Numbered from the stretch's first letter, positions 24,126 through 32,891 are shown. The stretch: 64,000 nucleotides of DNA from Pseudomonas sp. MWU13-2105 (GCF_023242315.1 NZ_JALLIY010000005.1:62001-126000); one strand, 5' to 3'. Notes: generated from the sequence alone by a model not told the origin. Program-made: numbers and translations.

Positions 24126-25133
24126 TTGAAAGTCGTTCTTTTGGAAGTTAGCCACTGGCACACCCCGCTCTACCTTGATGCCCTTGAGCGTCTGCCTGAT
24201 GTGGCCGTCACCGCGGTATCCGACGCCACCGGGTCGCGTGGTCCCACCCTCGCCCAGCGCTTCGGAGCGCGACGCTACGATCACTGGAAAACCCTGCTCG
24301 ATAACGAAGGAGCTGATTTCGCCTTCGCCTTTGGCCCGCATGACGAGTTGTATGCCATGGGCAAGGCATTGATCGAGCGCAACATTCCGTTCGCGATGGA
24401 GAAGCCCTGCGGGCTTACCCAGCATGAAGTGCTGGACCTGCACCGACGTGCCGAAGCAGCCGGCGTATTCGTGGCAGTGCCGTTGGTTTGGAGGCACAGT
24501 GAATTACTGAACCGCGTCAAGCATGCGGCATTGCAGAGTGGCGCCAAATGGAGAACCCAGTCGTTTCGATTCAACGCCGGCCCGCCCGGACGCTACTTGA
24601 CGAACAGTTGCTCCTGGATGCTTGACCCGAAACGCTCGGGTGGCGGATGCACGATCAACCTTGCCCCTCATTTCGTCGATCTGGCGCAGGAAATGTCCGG
24701 AGAGCGCATATGCAGCGTGTCCGCCGTAATGCATCGCGACCCGCAGCTGACCGCCGTAGAGATCGCCTCAATGATGACCCTGGTGACCGAGAGCGGCTGC
24801 ATCTGCACCATCGAAACTGGCTACAATTACCCGGCTAACACGCCAGAGCAACGGGAGTACTCGTTTTCATTGTCAACCGATCAGTTCTACGTGCGCTCGA
24901 CTCCGGACGGCTTGCGGCTGATCGACGCGGCTGGCGAGGCAAGTGACCTGACCATGAGCCTGAACTCAGACGTGTATTACGACAACTTCGTAACCGATGT
25001 CCTGACCCCTGACCGCGAGACAGCCTATACCGGTGCCGGGCTTGCAACCATGCACCACGTCATGCGCATCATCGAGGCGGCCTATGAGTCAGACCGCCTC
25101 GGTGGCATTCCCATCACGCTCCAGCACCCCTGA
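24126..25133 (+). CDS. Gfo/Idh/MocA-family oxidoreductase, TTG start
   Basis: The 335-residue protein resembles NAD(P)-dependent sugar or inositol dehydrogenases. The conserved EKP motif with catalytic lysine is present (FAMEKPCGLTQHEVLDL near residue 97), and the C-terminal half has the GGGCTINLAPHFVDLAQEMS substrate-domain motif. The N-terminus reads LKVVLLEVSHWHTPLYLDAL, where a GxGxxG dinucleotide motif would normally be, so cofactor binding may be atypical. TTG is chosen because AAGGA lies 8 bases upstream, it is the closest in-frame start to the fold's first strand, and no ATG or GTG fits. It probably oxidises a polyol or cyclic acid in the same pathway as the AroE-like enzyme. Confidence 0.8.
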   Translation: MKVVLLEVSHWHTPLYLDALERLPDVAVTAVSDATGSRGPTLAQRFGARRYDHWKTLLDNEGADFAFAFGPHDELYAMGKALIERNIPFAMEKPCGLTQHEVLDLHRRAEAAGVFVAVPLVWRHSELLNRVKHAALQSGAKWRTQSFRFNAGPPGRYLTNSCSWMLDPKRSGGGCTINLAPHFVDLAQEMSGERICSVSAVMHRDPQLTAVEIASMMTLVTESGCICTIETGYNYPANTPEQREYSFSLSTDQFYVRSTPDGLRLIDAAGEASDLTMSLNSDVYYDNFVTDVLTPDRETAYTGAGLATMHHVMRIIEAAYESDRLGGIPITLQHP

Positions 25134-25178
25134 CACGACGTTGACTGGCCATTGCCGGCAAAAAAGAGGACTTAAAAA

Positions 25179-25985
25179 TTGTCACACATTGGCCGCTACT
25201 TCAACACCTTGGAACTGCTGCTGTCCCACCCGGACGGTCTCGCCCTGTCTGAAATCGGCGAGCAGACCCAAGTTGCCATGGCCACGGCCCACCGCATATT
25301 GAGCGCGCTGCGAGAAAGAGGCTACGTTTACCAGGACGAACAGGACCATTACCGCCTGACGCTAAAAATCCCCAGCATGGGCGTAAACTTCATCTCTGAA
25401 ACGGGCTTCGCCAGGATCATGCAACCCTTGCTCAACGAGCTGGCCAGCGAAACCGGCGAGCACGTCCGGTTGGCGGCAGTTGCAGCAGATCATCTGACCT
25501 GGGTGTTGCAAGCCACGCAAAACACCAGAGGGCTTCAGTACCGCCGAGCCCTGGATGAAAAAATCATTCCCCACACAACCGCGGCGGGCAAAGTATGGCT
25601 TTCCACTATGCGCGATGAACGCGCCATGCGAATCCTCGCCGCCTGGGACATCGAGAACAGCCGAGACTACGCAGGGCCCAATGCACGCGTTTCGATTCGC
25701 GACATCTTTGATGACATCGCTCAGATCCGCAAAGAGGGGCACGCGATAGTTCGAGAAGAAGGTGAAGTGGGTGTGTGTGTCGTGGCGGTTGCTGTATTCA
25801 ATACCTCGCAGCCAGACAACTCCGGCCCGATAGCCACCCTGAGCGTCGCCGGTCCCATCGCACGCATGCGGGAGGAAACCCTGAGTGCTCATATCGAACA
25901 TTTGAAGCGCTCGGCAATCAGGGTAGGCGAATGCTGGTCGCTCTGGACTTCGGTCAGTGGTGATGATTCGCTACTTCTGCGGTAG
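25179..25985 (+). CDS. IclR-family transcriptional regulator, TTG start
   Basis: The 268-residue protein has an N-terminal winged helix (LELLLSHPDGLALSEIGEQT, then ATAHRILSALRERGYV) and an IclR effector domain with TTAAGKVWLSTMRDERA and IRKEGHAIVREEGEVGV. The TTG start is supported by AGAGGA 8 bases upstream. It is 45 bases after the Gfo/Idh gene and probably cotranscribed. It likely senses an intermediate of the AroE-like/Gfo-like/isomerase pathway. Palindromes of the GGAAT-N3-ATTCC type near 27137, between the divergent isomerase and SDR genes, are candidate targets. Confidence 0.9.
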   Translation: MSHIGRYFNTLELLLSHPDGLALSEIGEQTQVAMATAHRILSALRERGYVYQDEQDHYRLTLKIPSMGVNFISETGFARIMQPLLNELASETGEHVRLAAVAADHLTWVLQATQNTRGLQYRRALDEKIIPHTTAAGKVWLSTMRDERAMRILAAWDIENSRDYAGPNARVSIRDIFDDIAQIRKEGHAIVREEGEVGVCVVAVAVFNTSQPDNSGPIATLSVAGPIARMREETLSAHIEHLKRSAIRVGECWSLWTSVSGDDSLLLR

Positions 25986-26000
25986 TACCGCGCACATCGT

Positions 26001-26054
26001 CGCGATCATGACTGGCTCCAGCAGGCCGAAGCCTGCGAAGCCTCTATGATCGCG
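26001..26054. repeat. Nested inverted repeats between convergent genes
   Basis: An outer perfect 9-base repeat (CGCGATCAT / ATGATCGCG) encloses an inner hairpin GCAGGC-CGAA-GCCTGC at 26021-26036. It starts 15 bases after the iclR stop and lies between convergently transcribed genes, so a bidirectional terminator or folded RNA is possible. There are no T runs. Nothing else is seen up to 26160. Confidence 0.4.
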
Positions 26055-26159
26055 CGCGCGTGTTGCTGGTGTAAACGCTGTCACCTGGACCCGTTGCGGG
26101 CCTCAAGGCTGCTTGAACTATCCGGTCGCAGGCGGTAGCGACAAGCGACCGGTAGCCGA

Positions 26160-26969
26160 TTACGGAATTTTCCAGCCCTTGGCACGCAGATCCTGCACGC
26201 CCTTGTTCAGTTCATACAAAGCATTTTCTTCGCGGATGATTTCCAGCACGCAGTTTTCAATACCGCAGGTCGCGTGAACGGCCTCGCCCAACCCGATAAA
26301 ATCCACTACACCGGTGCCGACTGGATCATGCCCCCACACGTCCGTACCCGTATCGGACACATGCACAAAGTCGATGCAGGCGTGATAAGCCAGCAGACTC
26401 GCCACCGGATCTTCACCGATGTAAGCAGCATTGGCGATGTCGTAGACGACCCTGACCACATCATCGTTGAGAGTGCCTACGACCTCCGCCAATTCCGGCA
26501 TGGTGGGGGTAAAGCAGTACGGGGTGTTTTCCAGCAGTAAGCGCACGCCCGCCTGTTTGGCCATTGGAATCAGGACCGCCAGGCTCTCGTACATCCAATC
26601 ATAGGTTTTCTCGAGCGGCGGGGAAATCATGGGGCGCCTGGTGCCGGGGGATATCACCACTTCCTGAGTATCCCAAGCGGCAGCCAAGTCAATTACCGAC
26701 TTGATGTGCTCGATGCTCTTCTGACGCATATTCGCGGCGGGACTGGCCAGATTGAGGTCATAGCCGCCGGCGTTGAGGGATCTGATCTTCGCACCGTATT
26801 CATGAAGACGCGCCCTTGCAGCGGAACGCTCTGCGGTCGAGATCTCTACCGGCCAGCAATGTGGCGAGCTGACGGGCACCTCGAACACGCGATGCCCGTG
26901 CTCGGCCAACTGTGCAATCGCATCAATTGCCGTGGATGACCACAGATAGGAAAACGTGCTGATGATCAT
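26160..26969 (-). CDS. Sugar phosphate isomerase/epimerase-like TIM-barrel protein (AP-endonuclease-2 fold)
   Basis: The 269-residue protein has the xylose-isomerase-like TIM barrel of the IolE/IolI/hydroxypyruvate isomerase superfamily. Features are an N-terminal MIISTFSYLW strand, metal-binding residues in VRLLLENTPYCF and VRVVYDIANAAYIG, DFVHVSDTGTDVWGHDPVG and GIENCVLEIIREE. Family members isomerise or epimerise sugars and inosose, or act as 3-dehydroshikimate dehydratases. The ATG at 26969 is preferred over longer in-frame starts because AAGGA is 9 bases upstream. The gene is divergent from the SDR. Next to AroE-like and Gfo-like genes, a dehydroshikimate-dehydratase- or inosose-type reaction is plausible but unproven. 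Confidence 0.82.
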   Translation of the reverse strand: MIISTFSYLWSSTAIDAIAQLAEHGHRVFEVPVSSPHCWPVEISTAERSAARARLHEYGAKIRSLNAGGYDLNLASPAANMRQKSIEHIKSVIDLAAAWDTQEVVISPGTRRPMISPPLEKTYDWMYESLAVLIPMAKQAGVRLLLENTPYCFTPTMPELAEVVGTLNDDVVRVVYDIANAAYIGEDPVASLLAYHACIDFVHVSDTGTDVWGHDPVGTGVVDFIGLGEAVHATCGIENCVLEIIREENALYELNKGVQDLRAKGWKIP

Positions 26970-27136
26970 ATCGAAACATCCTTTCAGTTGAGTATTCGCT
27001 GGAGTGAAACGGGCCATTCGTATTATGGATTTTGTTCCTGGACCACTATCGCTAGAGGGAAGACGCGACGATGGATGGATCTGGATAGCTAGCCACTGCA
27101 CTGGCAAGGGTATCCGACTGCGAAAAAAACGATATC

Positions 27137-27149
27137 GGAATCAAATTCC
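27137..27149. promoter_or_regulatory. Palindrome in the divergent isomerase/SDR control region
   Basis: GGAAT-CAA-ATTCC resembles the IclR-type boxes at 15309 and 21360 in form. It overlaps a second dyad, TCAAAT-N10-ATTTGA (27141-27162). Both lie in the AT-rich 268-base gap between the divergent genes, so an operator for the nearby IclR protein is plausible. Confidence 0.35.
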
Positions 27150-27237
27150 ATTGTCAATTTGATTGCAAAGTGAAATCTATTTTCGTATTTTACAAACCTC
27201 TTTTACCTCAATGTCCAACTATAAGAAGGAGTGCCCA

Positions 27238-28029
27238 ATGAGAGCTTTGGTCAGTGGCGGTAGTAGCGGTATCGGTGCGTCTGCATGCCTGAGGATCGCG
27301 GAGGCGGCCCTTGCCCGAGGCTCGCAGCCGAAAATTGCGGTATGCGGGCACCAACTCACGACTACGCAGGAAAAAGTCGTTCGATCCATCGAGGCCATGG
27401 GCGGCATCGCCATCGCATTGTCAGGGGATCTCGGCGACCCCAAGGTACCAAGCCAACTTGTGGCAGCTGCAGTGGCAGAGTTCGGAGGGCTCGACGTGTT
27501 GGTGGCGAATGCCGGCATCGCCAGCCCTGGCGCAATCTGCGATTTGTCCATTGAGGACTGGGACGACATGTTCTCCGTCAATCTTCGCGGCGCATGGCTG
27601 CTGGCCAAAGCCAGCTACCCGCATTTGCGCGAGAGCCGAGGCTCGGCGTGCTTTACCTCGTCGATGTCCGGCCAGATTCCACATGCCGGCTCAGGCGCAT
27701 ACAGCCCCACCAAGGCAGCATTGACAATGCTGGCCCAGACGCTCGCGCTGGAGTGGGCTCCTGACGGGATCCGTGTCAACGTGGTGTCCCCGGGCATGAC
27801 CCATACGCCGATGTCGGAAAAAATGTATGCCGACCCCCAGATCAAGAAAGCACGGGAAGCAATCATTCCGCTGGCGAGAATCGGCGAGCCCGTGGATATC
27901 GCGAACGTGATCGAATTTCTCGTTAGCCCCTTATCGGCATATGTCACGGGACAGGATATATGTGTCGATGGGGGCTTCTCCAAATCGATACTGAGTCATA
28001 TCCCGGGGCGACCGAGCTCCAAATCATAA
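27238..28029 (+). CDS. Short-chain dehydrogenase/reductase (SDR)
   Basis: This 263-residue classical SDR has the cofactor motif SGGSSGIGAS at residues 6-15, VLVANAGIASPG for the NNAG element, the catalytic serine in FTSSMSGQIP, the YSPTKAA active-site YxxxK motif, and the VNVVSPGMTHTPM loop. The ATG has AAGGAG 6 bases upstream. Family members oxidise or reduce alcohols and ketones of sugars, cyclic acids or steroids. It is divergent from the isomerase-like gene and probably belongs to the same pathway as the AroE- and Gfo-like enzymes. Confidence 0.9.
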   Translation: MRALVSGGSSGIGASACLRIAEAALARGSQPKIAVCGHQLTTTQEKVVRSIEAMGGIAIALSGDLGDPKVPSQLVAAAVAEFGGLDVLVANAGIASPGAICDLSIEDWDDMFSVNLRGAWLLAKASYPHLRESRGSACFTSSMSGQIPHAGSGAYSPTKAALTMLAQTLALEWAPDGIRVNVVSPGMTHTPMSEKMYADPQIKKAREAIIPLARIGEPVDIANVIEFLVSPLSAYVTGQDICVDGGFSKSILSHIPGRPSSKS

Positions 28030-28320
28030 GCACAACTGCTTTAGAGTGAGCTCAGCAATCAGATCGGAAGGTGTGTCAACGAAACGACCGCGATCTATTC
28101 CAAATGCGCCGACCACAGTAATCAACCAGTCCTCCCCCTGCTCACTGCGATCTTCTCCTCCCCCACTGCCATCGTCACCCGCGATGGCAGGCTCGTGAAT
28201 GGCTGATATACGAACTGCTTTTGCCTCTCCTAACATCGGTCACACATGACCACTCGTGTGCCGATCGCCTTTCAGCACACGGGCTCCAAGAATAAAAACG
28301 CAAACCCGCGAGGTTGAACC

Positions 28321-29640
28321 ATGAAAACCCTAGCCGCCAGTTCCTCGGCGCAAGCTCTTGTCGTTGACGGAGTCGGCCAACTGACAGCCCCGCAGCGTTA
28401 TCTGACGCTGGGGGGCTCCTGGGCCGCCTGGCTGTTTGACGCTCTGGATGCCACTGTCTTCGGTTTTGTACTTTTGGCGGTCTCCAAGACCTTCGCCGTC
28501 GGCCTGGGTGACGTCGTCTCCACGGTTGCCTGGTTTTTGCTGGCCACCGGGATCGGTGGCTTCTTCCTCGGCAACATTTCCGACAAGATCGGTCGCAAGA
28601 AAACCATGATGCTGTCGGTGTTTGTCTACGGTACCGGTACCTTGCTTTGTGGTTTTGCCGACAGCCTGTGGCAACTCAATCTATTCCGTTTTTGCGTCGG
28701 CATCGCGGTGGGTGGACTGTGGTCCGCGGCTGCCGCGCTGGTGTCGGAAATCTGGCCGACGGCCGGGCGTGCCAAGGCCTTTGCAGTGATGCAGACCGGT
28801 TGGTCGGGTGGTGGTCTGCTGGCGGCGATTTTCGCCTGGACGTTCCTCGATGGCGGCAACCCTGAATCCTGGCGCACCTTGTTCATCTACGCCTCGATTC
28901 CGGCCTATTTCACCCTGGTGTTCATCTGGCTGTTCGTCAAGGAATCGCCAGTATGGCTAGCCAACCGCGAGTTCATGCGCCGTAACACCGACAAGGGAGG
29001 GCTGATGGAAATCTTCCGTCCGCAGTATCTGAAAGTGACCCTGCTGGGTCTGGGCATTTCGGTACTGGGCATGTACGGCTACTGGATCATCACCACCTTC
29101 ATGCCGGCTTACCTGCAGAGCATCCTGAACGTGCGCATCGATCAGGCTCCGGTGTTTGTCATCTGGATTGGTATCGGCGCCACCATCGGTTATTTAGCCT
29201 ACGGCTACCTGGCGGAATGCATCGGTCGTCGCTTGTCGTTCGCAGTGTTTTTTTGCGGCATGGCGATCATGGTGCCGGTCTTTGCCTACTCGGTGACCTT
29301 GATGCCATTGACCGAAGGCAAGCTGCTGTTCACCACCCAGAACGTCATCACCCTCGGTTCGCTGGCGGCACTGTTGGGCTTCTTCACCGGCTATTTCAGC
29401 GGGTTCGGCGCCTGGTACTCGGAGTTGTTCCCGACCAGCATCCGTTCAACCGCGTCGGGTTTCTGTTTCAACTTCGGCCGGGTCGGCGCCATCGCCGGCA
29501 TCAAGCTGGTTCCGGTGCTGATTCCGCTCATTGGCTTCACCGCCACCATTTCCCTTGCCTCTATTTCCTACGTCATCGCCGCTGTCATGGTGTTCACGCT
29601 GCAGGAAACCAAAGGCGTTCAACTCACCAGCGGCAACTGA
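28321..29640 (+). CDS. MFS transporter, NicT-like
   Basis: This 439-residue protein has about twelve transmembrane helices and MFS motifs: the DKIGRKKTMM loop after helix 2, RFCVGIAVGGLWSAAAAL in helix 5 and GYLAECIGRRLS in the central loop. The length and the close linkage to a maleate isomerase gene (24-base gap) resemble nicT of the Pseudomonas nicotinate cluster. It probably imports maleate, nicotinate-type acids or another carboxylate with protons. The identification as NicT-like is from gene order and general similarity. The 290-base gap before it contains a hairpin (TGCCATCG/CGATGGCA, 28167-28189) and no gene I trust. Confidence 0.85.
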   Translation: MKTLAASSSAQALVVDGVGQLTAPQRYLTLGGSWAAWLFDALDATVFGFVLLAVSKTFAVGLGDVVSTVAWFLLATGIGGFFLGNISDKIGRKKTMMLSVFVYGTGTLLCGFADSLWQLNLFRFCVGIAVGGLWSAAAALVSEIWPTAGRAKAFAVMQTGWSGGGLLAAIFAWTFLDGGNPESWRTLFIYASIPAYFTLVFIWLFVKESPVWLANREFMRRNTDKGGLMEIFRPQYLKVTLLGLGISVLGMYGYWIITTFMPAYLQSILNVRIDQAPVFVIWIGIGATIGYLAYGYLAECIGRRLSFAVFFCGMAIMVPVFAYSVTLMPLTEGKLLFTTQNVITLGSLAALLGFFTGYFSGFGAWYSELFPTSIRSTASGFCFNFGRVGAIAGIKLVPVLIPLIGFTATISLASISYVIAAVMVFTLQETKGVQLTSGN

Positions 29641-29664
29641 TCCGACCGTTCAAAGGAAAAACCC

Positions 29665-30417
29665 ATGAAAAACTTTCGCATCGGCCAAATCGTCCCCAGC
29701 TCCAACACGACGATGGAAACCGAAATCCCAGCCATGCTGACTTCGCGCTACGAACTGTTTCCCGAAGAGCACTTTACCTTTCACTCTTCACGCATGCGCA
29801 TGATGCATGTTAGCCCCGAAGAGCTGAAAAAGATGGACATCGACAGCGACCGTTGCGCGCTTGAACTGAGCGATGCGCGAGTGGATGTCATGGCCTATGC
29901 CTGCCTGGTGGCGATCATGTGCCAAGGGCCTGGCTATCATAAAGTCTCGCAAGAGCGTTTAAGCAAAACTGTCGCGTCCAATCAATCGCTCGCACCAGTG
30001 CTCAGTTCTGCCGGTGCACTGATCGATAGCCTGAACATGCTCGACTACAAGAAGGTCTCGATCATTACTCCGTACATGAAGCCGCTGACCCAGCAGGTCA
30101 TCGACTACATCGAAGCGGCCGGAATCGAAGTGACCGACTCCATTAGCCTGGAGGTTTCCGACAATCTCGAAGTCGGGCGTCTGGACCCGATGAATCTGGT
30201 GGCTCATGCAGACAAACTGAACATCGGCCAGGCCGATGGCGTGGTGTTGTCCTGCTGTGTGCAAATGCCGTCGCTACCCGCGATCCAGCTTGTCCAGGAT
30301 CGCCTCGACAAACCCGTGCTGTCGGCATCGGTCGCCACCGTTTACCAAATGTTGAAAACCCTTGGCCTCAAGGCACAAGTACCCAACGCCGGCTATCTGT
30401 TGTCCGGGGCATTCTGA
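29665..30417 (+). CDS. nicE: Maleate cis-trans isomerase (NicE-like)
   Basis: The 250-residue protein belongs to the Asp/Glu racemase superfamily and matches maleate isomerase in length and motifs. It converts maleate to fumarate by cysteine chemistry. The N-terminus FRIGQIVPSSNTTMETEIPA is characteristic. The two catalytic cysteines are Cys80 (DVMAYACLVAIM) and Cys198 (VVLSCCVQMPS), spaced as in known maleate isomerases. The upstream gene is NicT-like, and the downstream gene is a LysR regulator. The hydroxylases and dioxygenase that make maleamate from nicotinate are absent here, so the locus may serve external maleate or another maleate-forming pathway. Confidence 0.9.
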   Translation: MKNFRIGQIVPSSNTTMETEIPAMLTSRYELFPEEHFTFHSSRMRMMHVSPEELKKMDIDSDRCALELSDARVDVMAYACLVAIMCQGPGYHKVSQERLSKTVASNQSLAPVLSSAGALIDSLNMLDYKKVSIITPYMKPLTQQVIDYIEAAGIEVTDSISLEVSDNLEVGRLDPMNLVAHADKLNIGQADGVVLSCCVQMPSLPAIQLVQDRLDKPVLSASVATVYQMLKTLGLKAQVPNAGYLLSGAF

Positions 30418-30438
30418 GTCAATGCCGAAGGAGGTACT

Positions 30439-31353
30439 ATGCTGGTCATTCAGGCCAAACCAGTACTTCCCATGAAGCTCGATCCGGTCTCGTTGCGACT
30501 CTTTGTCAGTGTCGTTGAAGAAGGCACCATTGCTGCCGCCGCCAAACGCGAACACATCGCCGCAGCGGCGGTCAGCAAACGGCTCAGCGAGCTGGAAGAA
30601 CTGCTCGACTCGAAACTGCTCAACCGCACCAACAAAGGCATCACCCCCACCGATGCCGGTCTGTCGCTACTGTTCATGGCTCGCAGTGCATTGAACAACC
30701 TCAATGAAATCGTCGTGCAGATGCGTGACTACTCCCATGGCCGCCGTGGCTCGGTGCATGTCCTGGCCAATATTTCCGCTATCACCCAATTCCTCCCGAG
30801 CGTGATCAGGTCGTTCATGGACCTGTACCCACTGATCAACATCAGCCTCGAAGAAAAGCAAAGCCTGGCCATCACCAAAGCAGTGTCCGAAAATCGCACC
30901 GACATTGGCATCTTCACCCGTCTTCCGCACGGTGCCGATATCGAGGTTTTCCCGTTTCGTACCGATCGCCTGGTGTTACTTGTTCCCCTTGGGCATCCGC
31001 TGGCGACACGCCACTGCGTCAAATTCAGCGAAACCCTGGATAGCGAATACATCGCCTTGCACAGCGGCACTCATCTCAACTTTCAATTGATCAAAGCGGC
31101 CAACGACTTGGGACGCTCGCTGAAAATCCGTATGGAAGTCTCCAGCTACGACGCGCTATGCCTGATGGTTCAGGCCGGCCTGGGCATTGGCATCATGCCC
31201 GAGGGGAGCGCGGCGATTTACAAAATGGACGGGGCGAAGGCGATCAGTCTGGATGAGCCGTGGGCCTCCCGCGAACTCAGCGTGTGCGTGAGGGCGCGAG
31301 CGGCGTTGTCGGTCGCGGCGGGATTGTTCCTGGAGCACTTGCTCAAAATGTAG
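30439..31353 (+). CDS. LysR-family transcriptional regulator of the maleate locus
   Basis: This 304-residue regulator has the N-terminal LysR helix-turn-helix (LFVSVVEEGTIAAAAKREHI, then AAVSKRLSELEELLDSKL) and a substrate-binding domain (SVHVLANISAITQFLPSVIR onward). AAGGAGG lies 5 bases before the ATG, an unusually strong site for a regulator; a second in-frame ATG follows 11 codons later. It is in the same direction as, and 21 bases behind, the maleate isomerase gene. That is less usual than divergent placement and suggests cotranscription with the genes it probably controls. Maleate or fumarate as effector is an inference. Confidence 0.9.
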   Translation: MLVIQAKPVLPMKLDPVSLRLFVSVVEEGTIAAAAKREHIAAAAVSKRLSELEELLDSKLLNRTNKGITPTDAGLSLLFMARSALNNLNEIVVQMRDYSHGRRGSVHVLANISAITQFLPSVIRSFMDLYPLINISLEEKQSLAITKAVSENRTDIGIFTRLPHGADIEVFPFRTDRLVLLVPLGHPLATRHCVKFSETLDSEYIALHSGTHLNFQLIKAANDLGRSLKIRMEVSSYDALCLMVQAGLGIGIMPEGSAAIYKMDGAKAISLDEPWASRELSVCVRARAALSVAAGLFLEHLLKM

Positions 31354-31466
31354 TGATACGGTGAAGGGAACAGCAAGACCGCCTCACGCCATCACTCATG
31401 CACCTGTCTTGGGCAAGTGCGCAGCACGCATAGGCCAAAAGGCCGAAGCCGCACCGCCTAGCGCAG

Positions 31467-31484
31467 AAAAAAGGGGCCGCCCCT
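31467..31484 (-). terminator. Intrinsic terminator for the HxlR gene
   Basis: On the reverse strand AGGGG-CGG-CCCCT is followed by a run of T residues, the classic intrinsic terminator layout. It lies about 150 bases past the hxlR-type stop codon. The rest of the gap between the convergent LysR and HxlR genes shows nothing recognisable. Confidence 0.5.
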
Positions 31485-31634
31485 GCATTCACTTGACGGC
31501 GGAGTTCAGCACTTTGAAGCCATCAAAATCAACAGCGTGCGCTCGATGGCACCCCATCTCGCACAAGGCCGAGGCCATTCGAGCAGGGAAAGCTCTGTAC
31601 CACGTGACGTGTGTCATGACGCCAAAGATTGGTA

Positions 31635-32120
31635 CTAAGTGGTGATTGCCTGCTCATCGTCGGCCCGGAGCTCGTCCAATACTGAGCGCGCCGGACGCGG
31701 TGCGCCGAGATGCAGGTAACGTAGCTCTTCCATAAAGGCACTCCAAAGTGAAGGGCCGCCCTTTTCCAGCACCTCCGCGCGCAAAGAAGCCTCCTTGCTC
31801 GGATGCGTATGCCGAACACCCCAGGCAGCCATATGTGCGAGCAGAGGTACAAGCTGTATTGCCGCTTCCGTGAGGCTGTAAATTCCTTTCTGTTGATGAT
31901 TCGGATCCGGACATCGTGTCAGCAGGCCAGACGCGGTCAAGCGCTTCAGCCGACTTGCAAGGATGTTCGTGGCGATGCCTTCCTGATTTTTCTCCAGCAG
32001 GGCGCCATAAGTGCGTCTGTTCTCAAACATAACATCACGGATAACGATCAGGCTCCAGCGGTCGCCGGTCTGCTCAAGCGTCAGGTTGATCGGGCAGCCC
32101 GATCGTCTTGTTTGCTGCAC
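31635..32120 (-). CDS. HxlR-family transcriptional regulator, GTG start
   Basis: The 161-residue protein has the HxlR winged helix: CPINLTLEQTGDRWSLIVIR, then NILASRLKRLTASGLLTRC and the IYSLTEAAIQLVPLLAHMAA wing and helix. HxlR proteins sense aldehydes, quinones or redox stress, often through the N-terminal Cys. A GTG start is preferred because AAGGGG is 7 bases upstream; the longer frame would begin inside the operator at 32142. Two perfect palindromes lie just upstream, in the gap it shares with the divergent catabolic operon. It probably represses its own gene and that operon. Confidence 0.88.
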   Translation of the reverse strand: MQQTRRSGCPINLTLEQTGDRWSLIVIRDVMFENRRTYGALLEKNQEGIATNILASRLKRLTASGLLTRCPDPNHQQKGIYSLTEAAIQLVPLLAHMAAWGVRHTHPSKEASLRAEVLEKGGPSLWSAFMEELRYLHLGAPRPARSVLDELRADDEQAITT

Positions 32121-32141
32121 TGCTATTCCCCTTAATTTTCT

Positions 32142-32158
32142 ACTTGCATTATGCAAGT
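32142..32158. promoter_or_regulatory. HxlR operator candidate 1
   Basis: ACTTGCA-TTA-TGCAAGT is a perfect 7-base palindrome with a 3-base centre, 22 bases before the hxlR-type GTG. A near-identical copy is centred 37 bases away. Confidence 0.75.
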
Positions 32159-32178
32159 GGCGCGAATATTATTCAACC

Positions 32179-32195
32179 ACTTGCACTATGCAAGT
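32179..32195. promoter_or_regulatory. HxlR operator candidate 2
   Basis: ACTTGCA-CTA-TGCAAGT repeats the operator at 32142 with one change in the spacer. The 37-base centre spacing (about 3.5 helical turns) suggests two dimers bound on opposite faces. The remaining 250 bases to the rightward operon hold no gene. Confidence 0.75.
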
Positions 32196-32447
32196 GCTAT
32201 GACAGGTCTGGCGGGTCAGCAAAACAATCGAACATCCGGGCTTTCATCCCGGGTAACAGCGGCAATTCGGTGCTGCGTATGGCCGAAATGGCGGTTACAG
32301 CGACATGGCACGATGAGCTGGCGTTTCGCCGAAGATCATTACAGTTGTACGGACCAACATACCCCACCACACAGCCGTGGGAGATGGCGAAATTTAATCC
32401 GCCTACCCTCCCCTCAACCCAACAGATAACGAAGAGAGGACAAACCA

Positions 32448-32843
32448 ATGAGCACCGAAGAGAGAAACAGGAATTTCGTGCTGGAAGCGTTTGATACGCT
32501 GTTCAACAAGCGCGACTATGCCGCGGCCGAACGCTTCTGGTCGCCCGACTATATCCAGCACAGTGCCTATATCGCGCCCGGTCGCGAAGGCCTGTTTGAT
32601 CTCGTCAAGGCAGCGCCCGCCGAGTTTCGCTACGAAAATGGGTTGGCCGTGGCCTCGGGCGACTATGTCGTACTTCATGGCCGCTTCTCAGGATTCGGCG
32701 CCCCGACAAACTGGATCGTGGTCGACATAGTCCGCATCGAAAACGGCCAGCTCGCCGAACACTGGGATGTTATCCAAGACGAGGCCACGCGCGACGGTTC
32801 GAAAAGTGGGCTCCCGATGTTTGGCGACAGCTTTCCGAACTGA
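32448..32843 (+). CDS. NTF2-like/SnoaL-type small protein 1
   Basis: This 131-residue protein has the SnoaL-like NTF2 fold: an N-terminal helix with FNKRDYAAAERFWSPDYIQH, then GREGLFDLVKAAP, and strands ending GQLAEHWDVIQDEA. Such small alpha+beta barrels act as isomerases, hydratases, cyclases or non-enzymatic pocket proteins. The His/Asp pattern in the SPDYIQHSAYIAPG stretch is typical of the SnoaL 'QHNP' class. It is the first gene of the operon divergent from hxlR. The substrate is unknown; the operon context suggests handling of an aldehyde-, quinone- or lactone-like compound. Confidence 0.82.
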   Translation: MSTEERNRNFVLEAFDTLFNKRDYAAAERFWSPDYIQHSAYIAPGREGLFDLVKAAPAEFRYENGLAVASGDYVVLHGRFSGFGAPTNWIVVDIVRIENGQLAEHWDVIQDEATRDGSKSGLPMFGDSFPN

Positions 32844-32891
32844 TCCTACTGCGCCGCCTCTGGCGGCGGCGGCCAATTTTTCCTGAGAACA

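Noticed and set aside
28024..28236. Minus-strand 70-codon frame between the SDR and NicT-like genes
   Set aside because: No ribosome binding site, no family, and low-complexity GDDGSGGGEDRSEQ-type composition.
32306..32321. TGGCACGATGAGCTGG as a sigma-54 promoter
   Set aside because: The GG and GC are not 10 bases apart, which is essential for RpoN promoters.
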